DNA of 64,000 bases from Primorskyibacter aestuariivivens (GCF_028023675.1 NZ_JAQIOZ010000012.1:1-64000), one strand, 5' to 3'. Counted from the first letter of the stretch, positions 16,471-26,637 are shown. Made by a program: numbers and translations. Notes: generated by a model not told the origin, from the sequence alone.

Positions 16471-17139
16471 ATGACTGACCAGAGCGCGGAACTGGAGTGG
16501 CGGGACGGCGGCGTGCCTGTCTCCACCCGGTTCGATGATCCCTATTACTCGCTCGACAATGGTCTGGCGGAGACGCGGCATGTGTTTCTGGCGGGCAACG
16601 ACCTGCCTGCGCGGTTCCGGGATGGATTTCACATTGCCGAACTGGGGTTTGGCACCGGGCTGAACCTGTTGACCGCCTTGCAAGCATTCCGTGACGCAGG
16701 CGCGCCCAGCAAGCTGCAATTCACCACGTTTGAGGCCTTTCCGATGGCCGCGCCCGACATGATCGCGGCACAGGCAGCGTTTCCGGAACTCGCGGATCTT
16801 GCGGCAGAGTTGCGCACCTGGTGGGAGGCGGGGCAGAGCGTGTTCGAGACGGGTGATCTGAGTTTCGCGATGATCACCGGGGATGCGCGCGAAACGCTGC
16901 CACTCTGGTCGGGCAAGGCCGACGCATGGTTTCTTGACGGGTTTTCCCCGGCCAAGAATCCCGAGCTGTGGGGCGCGGAACTGATGGCAGAAGTGGCCCG
17001 CCACACCGTCCGGGGCGGAACGGCGGCCACCTATACGGCGGCGGGCCATGTGCGGCGGGGGCTTGAGGCGGCAGGGTTCACCGTGACCCGCGTCCCCGGC
17101 TTTGGCCGCAAACGCCACATGACGACAGCGAGGCTCTGA
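16471..17139 (+). CDS. mnmD: tRNA 5-methylaminomethyl-2-thiouridine methyltransferase MnmD
   Basis: This 222-residue SAM-dependent methyltransferase makes the final methyl transfer in mnm5(s2)U34 formation in tRNA anticodons. The SAM motif is ELGFGTGLN (57-65). The family's DAWFLDGFSPAKNPELW (about 151-167) and the N-terminal DDPYYSLDNGLAETRHVFL are also present. It is divergent from an FAD oxidoreductase that probably supplies the other MnmC activity. The stop overlaps the next gene's start (TGATG). Confidence 0.92.
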   Translation: MTDQSAELEWRDGGVPVSTRFDDPYYSLDNGLAETRHVFLAGNDLPARFRDGFHIAELGFGTGLNLLTALQAFRDAGAPSKLQFTTFEAFPMAAPDMIAAQAAFPELADLAAELRTWWEAGQSVFETGDLSFAMITGDARETLPLWSGKADAWFLDGFSPAKNPELWGAELMAEVARHTVRGGTAATYTAAGHVRRGLEAAGFTVTRVPGFGRKRHMTTARL

Positions 17140-18011
17140 TGCGCAACGATCCCGTTCTGGGCATCTGGCTCATGGTGGCCACGACCTTTGTGTTCGCCTT
17201 GCAGGATGGGCTGTCGCAGCATCTGGCCTCCACTTACAACGTGCTCATGGTGGTGATGATCCGCTACTGGTTCTTTGCCGCCTTTGTCATTGCGATTTCG
17301 GCGCGCAAGGCCGGTGGGCTCCGGGCTGCGGCGCAGACCTCTCAGCCGCTCGTGCAGGGGTTCCGGGGGCTGCTGCTGGCAGCCGAAATTTGCGTCATGG
17401 TGCTGGCCTTCACCTATCTCGGGCTGGTGGAGAGCCATGCGGTCTTTGTCTGCTATCCTCTGCTGATCGCCGCCCTGTCCGGCCCGATCCTGGGCGAACA
17501 GGTCGGCTGGCGGCGATGGACCGCCATCGGCGTGGGCTTTATCGGTGTGCTGATCATCATCCGACCGGGCGCGGGCGTGTTCTCACCCTACGCGCTGATC
17601 CCGTTGCTCTCGGCGTCGATGTTCGCGCTTTACGGGCTTTTGACCCGCTTTGTGGCGCGTCGCGATTCCGCGGCGACCTCGTTTTTCTGGACCGGCACTG
17701 TTGGCGCGGTATTCATGACCGCCATTGGTATCTGGTTCTGGGAGCCGATGACGCCCATGGACTGGGTCTGGATGGGCTGTCTTTGCGTCACCGGGGCGGG
17801 CGGGCATTACCTGTTGATCAAATGCTACGAAGTGGCCGAAGCCAGCACGGTGCAGCCCTTTGCCTATCTTCAGATGCCTTTTGCCTCGGCCTTTGGGATG
17901 GTCTTTTTCGGCGAAACCCTGCGCACCAACGTGGCCATCGGCGCGGCTCTGATCATCGGCGCGGGCCTGTTCACCCTATGGCGAGAGCGGCAGAAGCGTC
18001 GCGCCGGATAG
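17139..18011 (+). CDS. DMT-superfamily (EamA) transporter
   Basis: This 290-residue membrane protein has two EamA repeats of about five helices each and a proline-glycine rich repeat boundary (GVLIIIRPGAG near 147). The start overlaps mnmD's stop, so the genes are probably co-transcribed. Its last 36 bases overlap the 3' end of the convergent lytic transglycosylase gene. Substrate unknown; family members export amino acids or metabolites. Confidence 0.9.
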   Translation: MRNDPVLGIWLMVATTFVFALQDGLSQHLASTYNVLMVVMIRYWFFAAFVIAISARKAGGLRAAAQTSQPLVQGFRGLLLAAEICVMVLAFTYLGLVESHAVFVCYPLLIAALSGPILGEQVGWRRWTAIGVGFIGVLIIIRPGAGVFSPYALIPLLSASMFALYGLLTRFVARRDSAATSFFWTGTVGAVFMTAIGIWFWEPMTPMDWVWMGCLCVTGAGGHYLLIKCYEVAEASTVQPFAYLQMPFASAFGMVFFGETLRTNVAIGAALIIGAGLFTLWRERQKRRAG

Positions 18012-20018
18012 CTCCTTTGAGAATGGCACCGGGTGCGGGTCCTTGCCCAGCCGCGCGCGATAGACCGGCAGGCTTTCGGTGACCCGCATGATGTAGTTGC
18101 GCGTTTCAGTAAACGGGACCATCTCGATCCAGTCGATCACGTCCACCGCACCCCGACGAGGATCGCCCCGGTCGCGCATCCAGCGGATCGGGCGCGACGG
18201 TCCGGCATTGTAACCCGCAGCCATCATCACCGGATTGCCGTCAAACTGCCGCGCCAACCGGTCGAGATAGGCCGCGCCCAGCCTGGCGTTGTAGTCCCAG
18301 TCGCTGGTCAGGTTAGCCTTGCGATATGTCATTCCCAGCTCGCGCGCGACCTCCTGAGCCGTGCCTGGCATGACCTGCATCAACCCGCGCGCGCCTGCCG
18401 GGCTGATCACCCGGTGGTCAAACTCACTCTCGCGCCGGGCAATGGCCAGCACCAGTTCCTTGGGTACGGGATGCCCGCCCGCCGCCACCGGATGCAGGGC
18501 ATAATAGGGCGCAGCAATCTCCAGCCCGGCCTGCGCCGCGCGCTTGCCAAGCATCACCGCGATATGGGGCTGCGCCAGCTCGTCCAGCATCTTGCCCATC
18601 AGGTGCAGGTTCGGCTCATCCTGCGATTCCGCCAGATGGGTCCAGAACCGCTCGGCCAGCCAGTTTTCCCCGGACGCCAACAGCAAGAGCGCCGCCTTGT
18701 GCACGCTGGAGCGGGTGAAATCCGCGGTTTTCCAATCCGCCTCGGGGCGGTAGCCCGCCAGCGCGGTATTGAAGGGGAGGCCCGCACGTTCCGCGGCGAG
18801 CAGCCCGTAAAAGCTGGTCTGGTAGGCGGCCCCAAGCGCATAGGCCGTTTTCGCAGCTTCGGCGTTGTCTGCCGCCTCATGCGCCCGCCCCAGCCAATAG
18901 CCCGCGCGCCCGACCGAGATGGGCGTGAAGACGTCTTCGCGGAAGCGGGAGAAATGGGTGATGGCGGTGTCAGGATCGTTCAGGAAGCGCAGGGACAAAA
19001 AGCCCGACAGCCATTCAAGATCGGCAAAACTGCGCCCCGTCGTGGTGAAATGGGTAGAGGCGATCCGATAGGCCAGTGTCGCTTTGCCTTCGCGCATCGC
19101 CCGCCGGGCCATGTCGCGTCGGCGCGGGCCCCAGAATTCGGGCTCACCAAGCGCTTGCGCACTGGTCGAGCGCTCAAGGAGCAACTCGGTCGCGCTGTCA
19201 CGCAGCCCCTTGCGCATGCGCCATTCGAAGCGCTCATAGGCCAGCCCGGGATGGTCGGCGAGGGATGCCGGTACCGCCGCGATCAGCGGGTCCGGATTGC
19301 CCGCCCGGTCGCGCAACGCAATGCGCGCCCGCGCAAGCTTCTTCCAGCCATCGGAGACCAGCGGCTCCATTCTCAGCGCATTGACCTTCCAGCCCTCCCA
19401 CAGCATCCGGTCAAGCCGCGCCTCGTGATGGGGTTTGAGAAGCGGGCCGTAGAGTTTGAGAAATTCGGTTTGTTCTTCGTCCGACAGGGACAGCGTGCGC
19501 CAGGCCAGAACGAGCCCTGCCTGCGCTGCGCCGCTTTCCCCGGACTGCAGCAGTGCATCCGCATGTGCCAGGGCACCTGCGCCCGTCTGCGGCGGAAATC
19601 TCGCGAAAAAAGCCAGCCTGTCGGCAACCGATGCATCCGCCATGGCAGCTTCGCTCTTTTCGGCAAGCCACTGCAGGCCCGGCCAATCACCGTTGCGTGC
19701 GAGGAAATCCGTCACTGCGGCGGCATCGCCATGGCCCGCGCGCAAGCGGTGCCATTCGATCACGTCGCGCGCGACCTGCCCATCACGTAATGCCGAATCA
19801 AGCGCATCCTGCCAGCGCCCGTTGCGCATGGCGTCCATGGCATCAGCCAGCGCCCGGATCTCGACCTGTTGACGCGCCTGCGGCCGCAGGCTGGTGTTGA
19901 TCTGCGCGCCGATATCCTGAGCCATATCGTGAGCCATATCCTGAGCCAGGGCAGGGAGTGGCGGCGCAAATGCACAGAACGTGAGGAACACAAGGGGAAG
20001 TCGCATCATGACTTGCAA
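17976..20018 (-). CDS. Soluble lytic murein transglycosylase (Slt70-like)
   Basis: This protein of up to 680 residues has a signal peptide (LPLVFLTFCAFAPPLPALA), a long alpha-superhelical region, and a C-terminal SLT goose-lysozyme domain (about 515-660). The catalytic E530 lies in ARRESEF, followed by SPAGARGLMQVMPGTA. It cleaves peptidoglycan glycan strands with 1,6-anhydro product formation in the periplasm. A second ATG four codons in (20006) is a possible start. Just after the signal there is a short repeated DMAHDMAQDI stretch. The gene's 3' end overlaps the DMT transporter gene. Confidence 0.94.
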   Translation of the reverse strand: MQVMMRLPLVFLTFCAFAPPLPALAQDMAHDMAQDIGAQINTSLRPQARQQVEIRALADAMDAMRNGRWQDALDSALRDGQVARDVIEWHRLRAGHGDAAAVTDFLARNGDWPGLQWLAEKSEAAMADASVADRLAFFARFPPQTGAGALAHADALLQSGESGAAQAGLVLAWRTLSLSDEEQTEFLKLYGPLLKPHHEARLDRMLWEGWKVNALRMEPLVSDGWKKLARARIALRDRAGNPDPLIAAVPASLADHPGLAYERFEWRMRKGLRDSATELLLERSTSAQALGEPEFWGPRRRDMARRAMREGKATLAYRIASTHFTTTGRSFADLEWLSGFLSLRFLNDPDTAITHFSRFREDVFTPISVGRAGYWLGRAHEAADNAEAAKTAYALGAAYQTSFYGLLAAERAGLPFNTALAGYRPEADWKTADFTRSSVHKAALLLLASGENWLAERFWTHLAESQDEPNLHLMGKMLDELAQPHIAVMLGKRAAQAGLEIAAPYYALHPVAAGGHPVPKELVLAIARRESEFDHRVISPAGARGLMQVMPGTAQEVARELGMTYRKANLTSDWDYNARLGAAYLDRLARQFDGNPVMMAAGYNAGPSRPIRWMRDRGDPRRGAVDVIDWIEMVPFTETRNYIMRVTESLPVYRARLGKDPHPVPFSKELSGATLLPLSP

Positions 20019-20148
20019 TTTCTGATCTGAAAAGGAATAGACACCACTCAGACATTAGAGGCCCGGCCCGGCCGATCAACTCACGTTTGGGTCATGGGCG
20101 GATCATTGCGGCTCTCGCGCCGTGCAACACGTAAAAAGGAGCGTACCC

Positions 20149-21024
20149 ATGTTCAAAGGATCCATGCCTGCACTGGTCACGCCGTTCAAGAACGGCGAGG
20201 TTGATCTGGACACGCTCCGAAAACTCGTGGACTGGCACGTGGACCAGGGCTCGCACGGGCTTGTCCCGGTCGGCACCACCGGTGAAAGCCCGACGCTCAG
20301 CCATGCCGAGCATGAGCTGGTCGTCTCCGAGGTGGTCAAGGCCGCTGCAGGCCGCATTCCGGTGATCGCCGGGGCCGGATCGAACAACACGACCGAGGCC
20401 ATTCGCTTTATGCGCCACGCCAAGGAGGTGGGGGCCGATGCGGCGCTGGTGGTCACGCCGTATTATAACAAGCCGACACAGGCCGGGCTGATCGCGCATT
20501 TCACGGCGCTGCATGACGCGGTGGACCTGCCGATCATCATCTACAACATTCCCGGACGGTCGGTCGTGGACATGTCGCCCGCCACGATGGGTCAGCTTGC
20601 CAAGCTTAAGAATATCATCGGCGTCAAGGATGCGACCGGCGATCTGGCGCGTGTCTGCGCCCAGCGGATCACCTGTGGCCCCGAGTTTCTGCAGATTTCC
20701 GGCGAGGACGGCACCGCGCACGGGTTCAACGCACAGGGGGGTGTGGGCTGCATTTCGGTCACGGCGAACGTGGCGCCGAAACTGTGCAGCAGCCTGCAAG
20801 AGGCCTGCCTTGCCGGGAATTACGCCAAGGCGCTGGAGATCCAGGACCGGTTGATGCCGCTGCATCAGGCCATCTTTACCGAGCCGGGCCTCTGCGGCGC
20901 GAAATACGCCATGTCGCAGCTGGGCCTGTGCTCGGACGAGGTGCGCCTGCCGCTGACGCCGGTGACGGAACCGACGCGTGCCAAGCTGGACAGCGCTCTG
21001 CGTCACGCGGGGCTGATGAACTAG
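20149..21024 (+). CDS. dapA: 4-hydroxy-tetrahydrodipicolinate synthase
   Basis: This 291-residue TIM-barrel lyase condenses pyruvate with aspartate semialdehyde in lysine/diaminopimelate synthesis. The Schiff-base lysine K160 lies in GVKDATGD, with Y132 in YNIPGRSV and the [10 protein letters not shown] motif at 41-50. ATG 20149 is preferred over an upstream in-frame ATG because AAAGGAG precedes it at the right distance and the family starts with [13 protein letters not shown]. Two strong stem-loops follow the stop. dapB lies 11 kb downstream. Confidence 0.97.
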   Translation: MFKGSMPALVTPFKNGEVDLDTLRKLVDWHVDQGSHGLVPVGTTGESPTLSHAEHELVVSEVVKAAAGRIPVIAGAGSNNTTEAIRFMRHAKEVGADAALVVTPYYNKPTQAGLIAHFTALHDAVDLPIIIYNIPGRSVVDMSPATMGQLAKLKNIIGVKDATGDLARVCAQRITCGPEFLQISGEDGTAHGFNAQGGVGCISVTANVAPKLCSSLQEACLAGNYAKALEIQDRLMPLHQAIFTEPGLCGAKYAMSQLGLCSDEVRLPLTPVTEPTRAKLDSALRHAGLMN

Positions 21025-21028
21025 GCCG

Positions 21029-21072
21029 GCAAAAGTTTTCGAAACTTTTGCAAATGTCTTACAAGACATTTG
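21029..21072. terminator. Two tandem stem-loops after dapA
   Basis: Stem 1 is GCAAAAGTTT/AAACTTTTGC with loop TCG (21029-21051). Stem 2 is CAAATGTCTT/AAGACATTTG with a 2-base loop (21051-21072). They separate convergent dapA and the M16 peptidase gene, so a bidirectional terminator is likely. Confidence 0.65.
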
Positions 21073-21109
21073 GCCCGGTCGCGGATGCTGCGCCCGGGCC
21101 ATTTTCGTT

Positions 21110-22429
21110 TTACTGGGTGGCTTCTGCCTGAAGCCCCTCGGGCTGACCGACAACCACGAAATGCAGGTCCTCGGGCCGGAACAGGCGCTTGGCGACGCGG
21201 TTCATGTCGTCGAGCGTCAGAGCGTTCACAAGGTCATTGCGGTTCACCACGTAATCGGTCGGCAGCCCGTCCATCTGCATCCCCACGAGGATATTGGCGA
21301 TTGGGCCGTTGCCGTCAAAGCGCAGCGGATAGGCCCCGGTCAGATAGGTCTTGGCCTCATCCAGCTCGGTCTGTGTGATGCCGGTTTCGGCCATATGCGC
21401 CCATTGCTCGCGCAACACCTCGATGGCTTGCGCAACCCTGTCATTGGCTGAAGCGACACGGCCAAGATAGAGCTCTGCATGATCCTTGGGCACGAGGTAG
21501 GAATAGACGCCATAGGTCAGCCCGCGTTTTTCGCGCAACTCGCGCATCAAACGGCTTTCCAGCCCGCCACCGCCGAAGATTTCGTTCAGCACGTAAGCGG
21601 CCAGGAAATCCTCATCGTGCCGCTCAAAACCCGGATGGCCAAACAGCACCACGGATTGCGGCGTGTCAAAGGGCACGACGGTCACGCCGCCGCTCAACTG
21701 ATACGTCGCGGTTCCGGGCATGGGGGCGCCGGTCGCAGGCAGATCGCCCAAAAGATTGTCCAGAAGCGTGGCGAGTTCATCGGCATTGATATCGCCCACG
21801 GCGCTTACATACACGCGGTCGCGCGCAAGAGCGGCCTGATGCGCCGCCACGATGTCATCGCGGGTCAGCGTGGCCACGGTCTCTTCTGTTCCGTCGCGCG
21901 ACGATCCATAGGGGTGGTCGCCAAAGGCCATGGCATCAAAGGTCTGGCCGACAATGGTGTCGGGGTCGGTCTTGTCGGACGCGATCCCCGACAGAACCTG
22001 TTTGCGGACCCGGTCGATGGCCTCTTGGGTGAAACTTGGCTCCACGATGGCACCGCGCAGCAGCGCCATGGCCTGATCCGTGGTGTCGGTCAGGAACTTT
22101 GCCGAAATCGACACCGAGTCATCATAGGCCCCGTAATCGAAGGACGCGGCCAATTCATCCGTGGCGCGTGCAAAGGCGCGCGCGTCCATGTCGCCGGTGC
22201 CTTCCTCCAGAAGCCCCATCATCAGGTTGGTCGCCCCGCGTTTGCCGGGCGCGTCCAGCGAAGCCCCGCCCTTGAAGCGCAATTCCAGCGCCACAAAGGG
22301 GATGGCGGGTTCTTCGACCAGCCAGGCCTTGATGCCGCCGGGCGTGGTGATCTCCTGAATCTCGATCTCGGCCCGCGCGGGCAGGGCGGCGATGACAAAG
22401 GCAATCAGGGCAAGGTAGAGCGTTTTCAT
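21110..22429 (-). CDS. M16-family peptidase homologue lacking the zinc motif
   Basis: This 439-residue secreted protein (signal peptide up to ALPARA) has the M16 fold with both repeats. The HxxEH zinc-binding motif expected near residue 75-90 is absent: GKRGATNLMMGLLEEGT occupies that position. It overlaps the stop of the upstream M16 gene (ATGA), whose product has the intact motif, so the two probably form an active/inactive heterodimer like mitochondrial processing peptidase. Periplasmic location follows from the signal. Confidence 0.88.
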   Translation of the reverse strand: MKTLYLALIAFVIAALPARAEIEIQEITTPGGIKAWLVEEPAIPFVALELRFKGGASLDAPGKRGATNLMMGLLEEGTGDMDARAFARATDELAASFDYGAYDDSVSISAKFLTDTTDQAMALLRGAIVEPSFTQEAIDRVRKQVLSGIASDKTDPDTIVGQTFDAMAFGDHPYGSSRDGTEETVATLTRDDIVAAHQAALARDRVYVSAVGDINADELATLLDNLLGDLPATGAPMPGTATYQLSGGVTVVPFDTPQSVVLFGHPGFERHDEDFLAAYVLNEIFGGGGLESRLMRELREKRGLTYGVYSYLVPKDHAELYLGRVASANDRVAQAIEVLREQWAHMAETGITQTELDEAKTYLTGAYPLRFDGNGPIANILVGMQMDGLPTDYVVNRNDLVNALTLDDMNRVAKRLFRPEDLHFVVVGQPEGLQAEATQ

Positions 22430-23799
22430 TGGGTCACCTCAGGCGCGCGTTTGAGCCAGCTTGTCACGCTGGCGTTGCGGTCAAAGACCATCCGGGCGGC
22501 TTCCATGATGTCCTCCTCAGACACAGCGGCGAGGATCTCGGGCCAGGCCTGAATATCTTCGATGGTCAGACCGCTGGTCAGCGCGCGACCGTAACGGTTG
22601 GCCAGACTATCGACATTGTCGCGTGCATAGATACGGCTGGCTTCGAGTTTGCGTTTGATGGTGTTGAGGTCGTCCGCGTTCACACCGGTTTCCATGAATT
22701 CTGCCACCGCGGCGTCCATTGCCTCTTCGGCCTCTTCCAGCGACACGCCGGGCGCGGGGACCACGATCAGCGAGAAGGTCGTGTCATCCAGCGACACGCC
22801 GCGATAGGAGGCCCCGGCGTAGATCGACACCTTCTGCTCGAATTGCAGCTTTTCGTTCAGCACCGAAGTCTGCCCGCCGCCCAGCACCTCTGCCAGAAGC
22901 GACAGCGCTGCGGCGGTTTCCTGTGCGCCGGGGTCGCGTTCGGGCGCGAGGTAGGAGCGGATCACGTAAGGTTGTGATACGCGCGGGTCCTCGAACACCA
23001 TGCGGCGCGGTGAGGTATGCGGCGGCTCTTGCGGACGATTGCGCGGCTTCAGGTCCGGATTCGGCGGCAACGGGCCGTAATGCTCGCGCGCCAGTGCCAT
23101 GACCTCGTCGGGGTCGACATCGCCCGCGACGACGAGCACGGCGTTATTGGGCGCGTAATAGGTCTGGTAGTAATCCAGCGCCGCCTCAAGCCCCAGACCT
23201 TCCATCTCGTGCCGCCAGCCGATGATCGGCACGCCGTAGCGATGGTTGAGATACTGTGCTGCGCGCATCTGTTCGCGCATCAGAGCGCCGGGGTCGTTCT
23301 CGGTGCGCTGGTTACGCTCTTCGATGATCACCTCGCGTTCGATGCGGATTTCTTCCTCGCCCAGTTGCAGATTGACCATCCGGTCGGCTTCCATCTGCAT
23401 CATGAGCTCCAGCCTGTCGGCGGCGACGCGCTGGAAATAGGCGGTCTGATCATAGCTGGTGAACGCATTGTCGGTGCCGCCATTCGCCGCCACCACGCGG
23501 GACAATTCTCCCGGCTCCATGTTCGTGGTGCCCTGAAACAGCAGGTGTTCCAGAAAATGCGCCACGCCCGAGACGCCGGGTTTCTCATCGGCGCTGCCCG
23601 CCTTGTACCAGACCATGTGCACGGCAACCGGGGCGCGGTGGTCCTCGATCACGACGACCTGCATGCCGTTGTCGAGCATCCCGGTCGTCACCTCGTCACG
23701 CAGCACGTCAAGCGCATGGGCCACGGGGGCAAGAGTGGCCAGCAAAAAGCCTCCCGCACACAGGGCCGATTGAAGCTTTCTCATTGGATGGAAAGGCAT
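22426..23799 (-). CDS. M16-family zinc metallopeptidase (active subunit)
   Basis: This 457-residue protein has an N-terminal signal sequence (cleavage after AHA near 29) and an intact inverted zinc motif H81-F-L-E84-H85, with a downstream glutamate region (RLELMMQMEADRM) for the third ligand. AGGAG lies 6 bases before ATG 23799. It likely degrades or processes peptides in the periplasm together with the zinc-less partner encoded next. Natural substrate unknown. Confidence 0.92.
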   Translation of the reverse strand: MPFHPMRKLQSALCAGGFLLATLAPVAHALDVLRDEVTTGMLDNGMQVVVIEDHRAPVAVHMVWYKAGSADEKPGVSGVAHFLEHLLFQGTTNMEPGELSRVVAANGGTDNAFTSYDQTAYFQRVAADRLELMMQMEADRMVNLQLGEEEIRIEREVIIEERNQRTENDPGALMREQMRAAQYLNHRYGVPIIGWRHEMEGLGLEAALDYYQTYYAPNNAVLVVAGDVDPDEVMALAREHYGPLPPNPDLKPRNRPQEPPHTSPRRMVFEDPRVSQPYVIRSYLAPERDPGAQETAAALSLLAEVLGGGQTSVLNEKLQFEQKVSIYAGASYRGVSLDDTTFSLIVVPAPGVSLEEAEEAMDAAVAEFMETGVNADDLNTIKRKLEASRIYARDNVDSLANRYGRALTSGLTIEDIQAWPEILAAVSEEDIMEAARMVFDRNASVTSWLKRAPEVTQ

Positions 23800-23898
23800 G
23801 CATGTCTCCTGAAATCTATGGACATAACAATGTCCGTGCCCCCCGTAATATCAAGGGGCAGTTGCGTGACAGTTGCGTGAGTTGAATGAAAGTGACGT

Positions 23899-24438
23899 TT
23901 ATTCGTCGTAGCCCGGCGGGGATGCCGCGGGTGTGCGCACCCCGGCCTTACGCCAGATGCGCAGCACGTAATACGGGTCAATCGCCATGCGGCGATAGGC
24001 GTCGTAATAGTTGTCCTTGCGCTGGATCGACCAGGTGAACAGCGATTTGCGCTTGCGGAATTCAAGATCTTCCGCGGCCAGCGACTGACGGATATTGCCC
24101 TGACGACCAAAGCGCGAGGCATGATTGACCAGTGCGCCATCGCTGCGCGACACACCTTCAGAGCGCGGTTCGACGCGATTGCCATCACCACCCAGAGCCG
24201 CCACGGCATCGGCCTCGGGCGTTTGGTCGGTGCGGTTCTTGCCGCCCGGGGTGGGCGCGGGCAGCTGAGCCAGATTCTCGGGCCTCTCAAGCGGTTTGGG
24301 CGGCACGATAGAGAATTCTTCGGGGCCGTCATCGTTGATGCGCAACTCGTGCAGCGTGATGTCACGATTCCCACAAGCAGCCAGACCCACCAACAGGGCC
24401 ACGGCGATCCCGAATTTTGCAGTTTGCATCACCATCAT
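23899..24438 (-). CDS. DUF3035 family lipoprotein
   Basis: This protein of about 179 residues has a lipoprotein signal (VGLAACGN) and the family core FSIVPPKPLERPENLAQLP followed by PTPGGKNRTDQTPEADAVAALGG. It is found in Rhodobacteraceae next to lspA and M16 peptidase genes, as here. Function is unknown; an outer-membrane assembly or envelope role is only suggested by the neighbours. An ATG a few codons in may be the real start. Confidence 0.85.
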   Translation of the reverse strand: MMVMQTAKFGIAVALLVGLAACGNRDITLHELRINDDGPEEFSIVPPKPLERPENLAQLPAPTPGGKNRTDQTPEADAVAALGGDGNRVEPRSEGVSRSDGALVNHASRFGRQGNIRQSLAAEDLEFRKRKSLFTWSIQRKDNYYDAYRRMAIDPYYVLRIWRKAGVRTPAASPPGYDE

Positions 24439-24491
24439 GCGACGGACTCCACCTCAACTTGGCCCAGACTTAACGGATTGCGCGGGCAAGG

Positions 24492-24983
24492 TCACGAGCC
24501 GTTTTTGCCTTTTGGCGCAGTGTTGCTGCCCCCGGAAAACAGCACAAGCCCGAAGGCCCCTACAAAGATCGCAATATCGGCGACATTGAAGGCATAGGGG
24601 TTTTCGATCCCGCAACAGGACATGTTCAGGAAATCGGCGACCGCGCCATAAACGAAACGGTCCACCACATTGCCCAGGGCACCCCCAACAAGGATCCCGG
24701 CGGAGATCTTGCCGATGCGCCCGGGCGGTTCGCGCCAGACCCAGACCAGCACAAAGACGACGATGATCAGCGCAATGGCGATCAGCACCCAGCGCATGGC
24801 CTCGGCATGTCCGGAGAAAAGCCCGAAATTGATGCCCGTGTTCCACGCCATGCGCAGGTTAAGAAGCGGCGGCAGAACGTCGATCTCGCCCAGAACCCGC
24901 AGGTTCATGGCATGCACGACGATGTATTTGGTCACCTGGTCCAGCAGGAAAATCCACAAACCTGCCCAAAACACCGTTCGCAT
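24492..24983 (-). CDS. lspA: Lipoprotein signal peptidase (signal peptidase II)
   Basis: This 163-residue, four-helix membrane aspartic protease cleaves prolipoproteins. Catalytic aspartates are in NVVDRFVYGAVADFLN and FNVADIAIF; the NTGINFGLF motif is also present. ATG 24983 (MRTVFWAGLWIFLLDQ) is chosen because the first membrane helix begins there; upstream in-frame sequence is not family-like. It lies between purH and the DUF3035 lipoprotein gene on the same strand. Confidence 0.95.
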   Translation of the reverse strand: MRTVFWAGLWIFLLDQVTKYIVVHAMNLRVLGEIDVLPPLLNLRMAWNTGINFGLFSGHAEAMRWVLIAIALIIVVFVLVWVWREPPGRIGKISAGILVGGALGNVVDRFVYGAVADFLNMSCCGIENPYAFNVADIAIFVGAFGLVLFSGGSNTAPKGKNGS

Positions 24984-25038
24984 GCCGCTCTCCTTGTCCG
25001 GCGCGAGGTTGCTCGCGCCGGTTATTATCCCTCGGCGC

Positions 25039-26637
25039 TTAGTGCCGGAAATGCCGCATCCCTGTAAAGACCATGGCAAGCCCGGCCTCGTCGGCGGCTG
25101 CGATCACCTCGTCATCGCGCATCGAGCCGCCCGGCTGGATGACACAGGTCGCACCGGCGGCCGCGGCTTCCATCAGCCCGTCAGGGAAGGGGAAAAACGC
25201 ATCTGACGCCACGGCGGACCCGATGGTCAGCGGTGCGGGCAGACCCAGCGCCTCGGCCATGCGTTCGGCCTTTTTCGCCGCGATCAGCGCCGAATCGACA
25301 CGGCTCATCTGACCGGCGCCGACACCCACGGTGGCGCCATCCTTGACGTAGACGATGGCGTTGGATTTGACGTGTTTGGCCACTTTCCAGGCAAAGAGCA
25401 GATCGCGCAGTTGCGCATCCGTGGGCGCAACCTTGGTCACGACCTTGAGGTCATCAAGCCCGATATACCCCACATCCTTGTCCTGAACGAGGAAACCGCC
25501 CGCAACCTGGCGCAGCGTCTGGCCGCCCGCACGCACATCGGGCAGGCCGCCGGTGGTCAGCAGGCGCAGGTTCTTCTTGGCGGCAAAGACCTCTTTGGCC
25601 TCGTCCGTCGCCTCGGGGGCGATCACGACTTCGGTAAAGATGCCTGCCATCTCGCGCGCGGTGTCACCGTCCAGCGTTCCGTTCAGCGCCACAATGCCGC
25701 CAAAGGCCGATGTGCGGTCACAATCAAATGCCGCCTTGTAGGCCTCCAGCATCGTCGCGCCACGGGCCACGCCGCAGGGATTGGCGTGTTTGATGATCGC
25801 CACGGCGGGGCTGTCGGCGGGATCAAATTCGGCCACCAGCTCGAACGCCGCGTCGGTGTCGTTGATATTGTTGTAGCTTAGCTCCTTGCCCTGATGCTGC
25901 GTCGCGGTGGCCACGCCGGGGCGGTTGGAACCATCGACATAGAACGCTGCTTTCTGATGCGGGTTTTCGCCATAGCGCAGGGATTGACGGACCTGACCGG
26001 CGATGGCGCGGCGGCGCGGGGTTTGCTCGCCGATCGCACCGGCCATCCAGCCTGAGACAGCCGCGTCATAGGCCCCGGTGCGGGCATAGGCGATCTGCGC
26101 CAACCGCTGACGAAAGGCGAAGGAAGTGGCCCCGCCATTGGCGTTCAGTTCCATGAGCAGGGCATCGTAGTCCTCGACGTCAACAACGGTCGTCACAAAC
26201 CCATGGTTCTTGGCCGCCGCGCGGATCATCGCCGGGCCGCCAATGTCGATATTCTCGATCATCTCTTCGTACCCGGCACCACGGGCCAATGCCGCTTCGA
26301 ACGGGTAGAGATTGACGACGAGCAGGTCGATCCCGCCGATGCCGTGTTCGTCCATTGCGGCCACGTGTTCGTCATTGTCGCGCAGCGCCAGAAGCCCGCC
26401 ATGCACCATCGGGTGCAGCGTCTTGACCCGGCCATCCATCATTTCGGGAAAGCCGGTCACATCGGCCACGTCACGCACGGGCAGGCCCGCATCGCGGATT
26501 GCCTTGGCCGAGCCACCGGTGGACAGCAATTCAACACCGCGCTCATCCAGCGCGCTGGCAAGGTCAATCAGACCGGTCTTGTCGGAAACGGAAAGGAGCG
26601 CGCGCCGCACAGGCACGAGGCGGGTATCATCTGTCAT
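25039..26637 (-). CDS. purH: Bifunctional AICAR transformylase / IMP cyclohydrolase
   Basis: This protein of about 532 residues catalyses the last two steps of IMP synthesis. The N-terminal MGS-like cyclohydrolase domain ([17 protein letters not shown], then [15 protein letters not shown]) is followed by the transformylase domain, with [21 protein letters not shown] and the C-terminal [12 protein letters not shown] 26637 is selected from the family start. It is 19 bases after the heparinase-like gene in the conserved rsmB-heparinase-purH order. Confidence 0.97.
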   Translation of the reverse strand: MTDDTRLVPVRRALLSVSDKTGLIDLASALDERGVELLSTGGSAKAIRDAGLPVRDVADVTGFPEMMDGRVKTLHPMVHGGLLALRDNDEHVAAMDEHGIGGIDLLVVNLYPFEAALARGAGYEEMIENIDIGGPAMIRAAAKNHGFVTTVVDVEDYDALLMELNANGGATSFAFRQRLAQIAYARTGAYDAAVSGWMAGAIGEQTPRRRAIAGQVRQSLRYGENPHQKAAFYVDGSNRPGVATATQHQGKELSYNNINDTDAAFELVAEFDPADSPAVAIIKHANPCGVARGATMLEAYKAAFDCDRTSAFGGIVALNGTLDGDTAREMAGIFTEVVIAPEATDEAKEVFAAKKNLRLLTTGGLPDVRAGGQTLRQVAGGFLVQDKDVGYIGLDDLKVVTKVAPTDAQLRDLLFAWKVAKHVKSNAIVYVKDGATVGVGAGQMSRVDSALIAAKKAERMAEALGLPAPLTIGSAVASDAFFPFPDGLMEAAAAGATCVIQPGGSMRDDEVIAAADEAGLAMVFTGMRHFRH

